A DNA stretch of 64,000 nt from Halapricum salinum (GTDB lineage Archaea > Halobacteriota > Halobacteria > Halobacteriales > Haloarculaceae). Each line of letters starts with the position of its first letter. The stretch's first letter is position 1. Both the position numbers and the translations under genes were made by a program. The notes under the pieces are model-generated. The model did not search any database. It had not been told where the DNA came from and saw nothing but the letters and a program-made list of their open reading frames with translations. Positions 62,922 through 64,000 of this stretch are shown piece after piece. The stretch is from assembly GCF_004799665.1 (NCBI RefSeq), contig NZ_CP031310.1, positions 1,914,887 to 1,978,886 of the forward strand, in the 5' to 3' direction.

Positions 62922-64000
62922 ATGCGCGAGGCTCATCCACTGGAGCAGGCCGTCGGGATCGACTACTACGTCAGCGACGCCGACGGGATCGGCGGGCGTC
63001 TCCGGCAGTCGCCCGAGGACTTCCGCGTCGAGGAGATCGAAGCCTTCGAGCCCGAACCACTCGACAGTGATCCCGGCGGGTATCCGCACGTCCTCCTGCG
63101 GGTGACCCTCCGGAGGTGGGACACCAACGACTTCGCGAGCGCGCTCTCGGATCGGCTGGGGATCAGTCGCGAGCGCGTCGACTGGGCCGGCACCAAGGAC
63201 AAGCACGCCGTCACGACCCAACTGTTCACAGTTCGAAAAGCCGATCCCGACGCCATCGCCGCCGTCGATCTCGACGGTGCGGACGTCGAGATTCTGGGGC
63301 GCACAGGTCGCAATATCCAGTTCGGCGATCTGGCGGGCAACCGATTCGAGATCACCGTCACAGGGCCCGACCAGACCGAGACGATCGAATCTATCACCGC
63401 CGATCTCCGGGCGTTCGGTGGCGACGAGGATTCGGGTGGTGAGGACGAGCGAGTGGGCGTGCCCAACTTCTTCGGCCAGCAGCGCTTCGGCAGCCGGCGT
63501 GCGGTGACTCACGAGGTCGGACTGGGGATCGTCCGCGAGGAGTGGGAGGACGCAGTACGAACGTACGTCGGCAATCCGAGCGAGCGCGAACGTGAGAATA
63601 CTCGCGAGGCCAGAGCGACCGTCGAGGAGTTGTGGGACGACCGGGAGTGGCAGGACGCTCTGGAGACGATGCCGAGCTATTTGGGCTACGAGAACGCGAT
63701 GCTCCAGCGACTCGTCGAGAACGACAGCGACGACCCCGAGGACTTCCGGGACGCCCTGGAGACGCTGCCCTCGAATCTCCAGCGGCTGTTCGTCAACGCC
63801 GCTCAGTCGTACGTGTTCAACCGGATCTGTTCCGAACGACTTCAGCGGGGGCTGCCGTTCGACGAACCCGTCGCGGGCGACGTGATCTGTTTCGCCGAGT
63901 CGGACGCGCCGGAGGGAGTCGAACTGCCAGATACCGACCGGACGCAGGTCGTGACTGAGCGACGGGTCGACACGGCGCGTCGGCACGTCGAACGCGGGCG
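62922..64000 (+). CDS. truD: tRNA pseudouridine(13) synthase TruD (3' end beyond window)
   Basis: An open frame from ATG 62922 through the last base, 359 codons and no stop, so the gene continues past the window. [22 protein letters not shown] opens the protein. Family motifs: [57 protein letters not shown] (containing the catalytic Asp region GTKD) and [22 protein letters not shown] long insertion domain with acidic stretches ([13 protein letters not shown]) precedes the last motif. TruD isomerises U13 in tRNA. Divergent from kptA, another tRNA enzyme. Confidence 0.95.
   Translation, partial: MREAHPLEQAVGIDYYVSDADGIGGRLRQSPEDFRVEEIEAFEPEPLDSDPGGYPHVLLRVTLRRWDTNDFASALSDRLGISRERVDWAGTKDKHAVTTQLFTVRKADPDAIAAVDLDGADVEILGRTGRNIQFGDLAGNRFEITVTGPDQTETIESITADLRAFGGDEDSGGEDERVGVPNFFGQQRFGSRRAVTHEVGLGIVREEWEDAVRTYVGNPSERERENTREARATVEELWDDREWQDALETMPSYLGYENAMLQRLVENDSDDPEDFRDALETLPSNLQRLFVNAAQSYVFNRICSERLQRGLPFDEPVAGDVICFAESDAPEGVELPDTDRTQVVTERRVDTARRHVERG

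Overview
This is chromosomal DNA of a haloarchaeon. The evidence is the high GC content, acidic proteomes, Tat lipoproteins, a complete archaeal A-type ATP synthase operon, NMD3, TiaS, Taw2, Hel308, KEOPS Cgi121, several small haloarchaeal zinc-finger families and TATA boxes about 25-30 bases before many start codons (leaderless transcripts). The rhodopsin at 39580-40356 resembles cruxrhodopsin-type proton pumps, which suggests the Haloarcula/Halomicrobium side of the class; this is an inference. I see no rRNA, tRNA, CRISPR array or complete transposase gene.

Layout. 1-9.6 kb: surface and lipoproteins, a membrane M48 protease, a helix-turn-helix protein, a truncated methyltransferase remnant, a GT39-like glycosyltransferase, thi4 and rpiA. 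9.7-18.4 kb: a MacB/FtsX-type ABC exporter, a GlmM-like phosphosugar mutase, a KaiC-like protein, a regulator, tiaS and thrC. 18.4-24.8 kb: an epimerase, htpX-pspAB, topA and a UPF0175/PIN toxin-antitoxin pair. 25.4-31 kb: etfBA, membrane and surface proteins, a pilin and a methyltransferase. 31.1-39.4 kb: atpHIKECFAB, without atpD at its usual place. 39.6-42.2 kb: a retinal-protein operon (rhodopsin, lycopene cyclase, Brp/Blh carotene dioxygenase). Light-driven proton pumping and ATP synthesis are therefore encoded side by side. 42.2-50.3 kb: hydrolase, cgi121-hel308, an unusual ferredoxin, threonine dehydratase, a GGCT-like protein and citrate synthase. 50.5-64 kb: a PhoU/TrkA-C protein, a desuccinylase-like protein, nmd3, taw2, an XPD/DinG-like helicase, a lipoprotein-pilin fusion, a third M48 protease, an RDD protein, kptA and truD (cut by the window end).

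The most interesting content is non-coding. Three families of intergenic repeats occur, each in more than one copy. (1) A 400-470 base nested-palindrome element (about 7995-8408 and 24857-25322, plus a core fragment at 61550-61676). Its stems change sequence between copies while pairing is kept. (2) A 155-210 base element at 48977-49186, 53102-53256 and 61345-61540. It has an invariant 19-base box followed by two hairpins with covarying stems. The first copy is bracketed by an exact 74-base duplication of the 3' end of the citrate synthase gene. (3) An exactly 80-base element with 14-base terminal inverted repeats at 43092-43171 and 59820-59899. Families 1 and 2 share an exchangeable palindromic module. 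These look like mobile or structured-RNA elements; I cannot assign any of them to a published family from the sequence alone.
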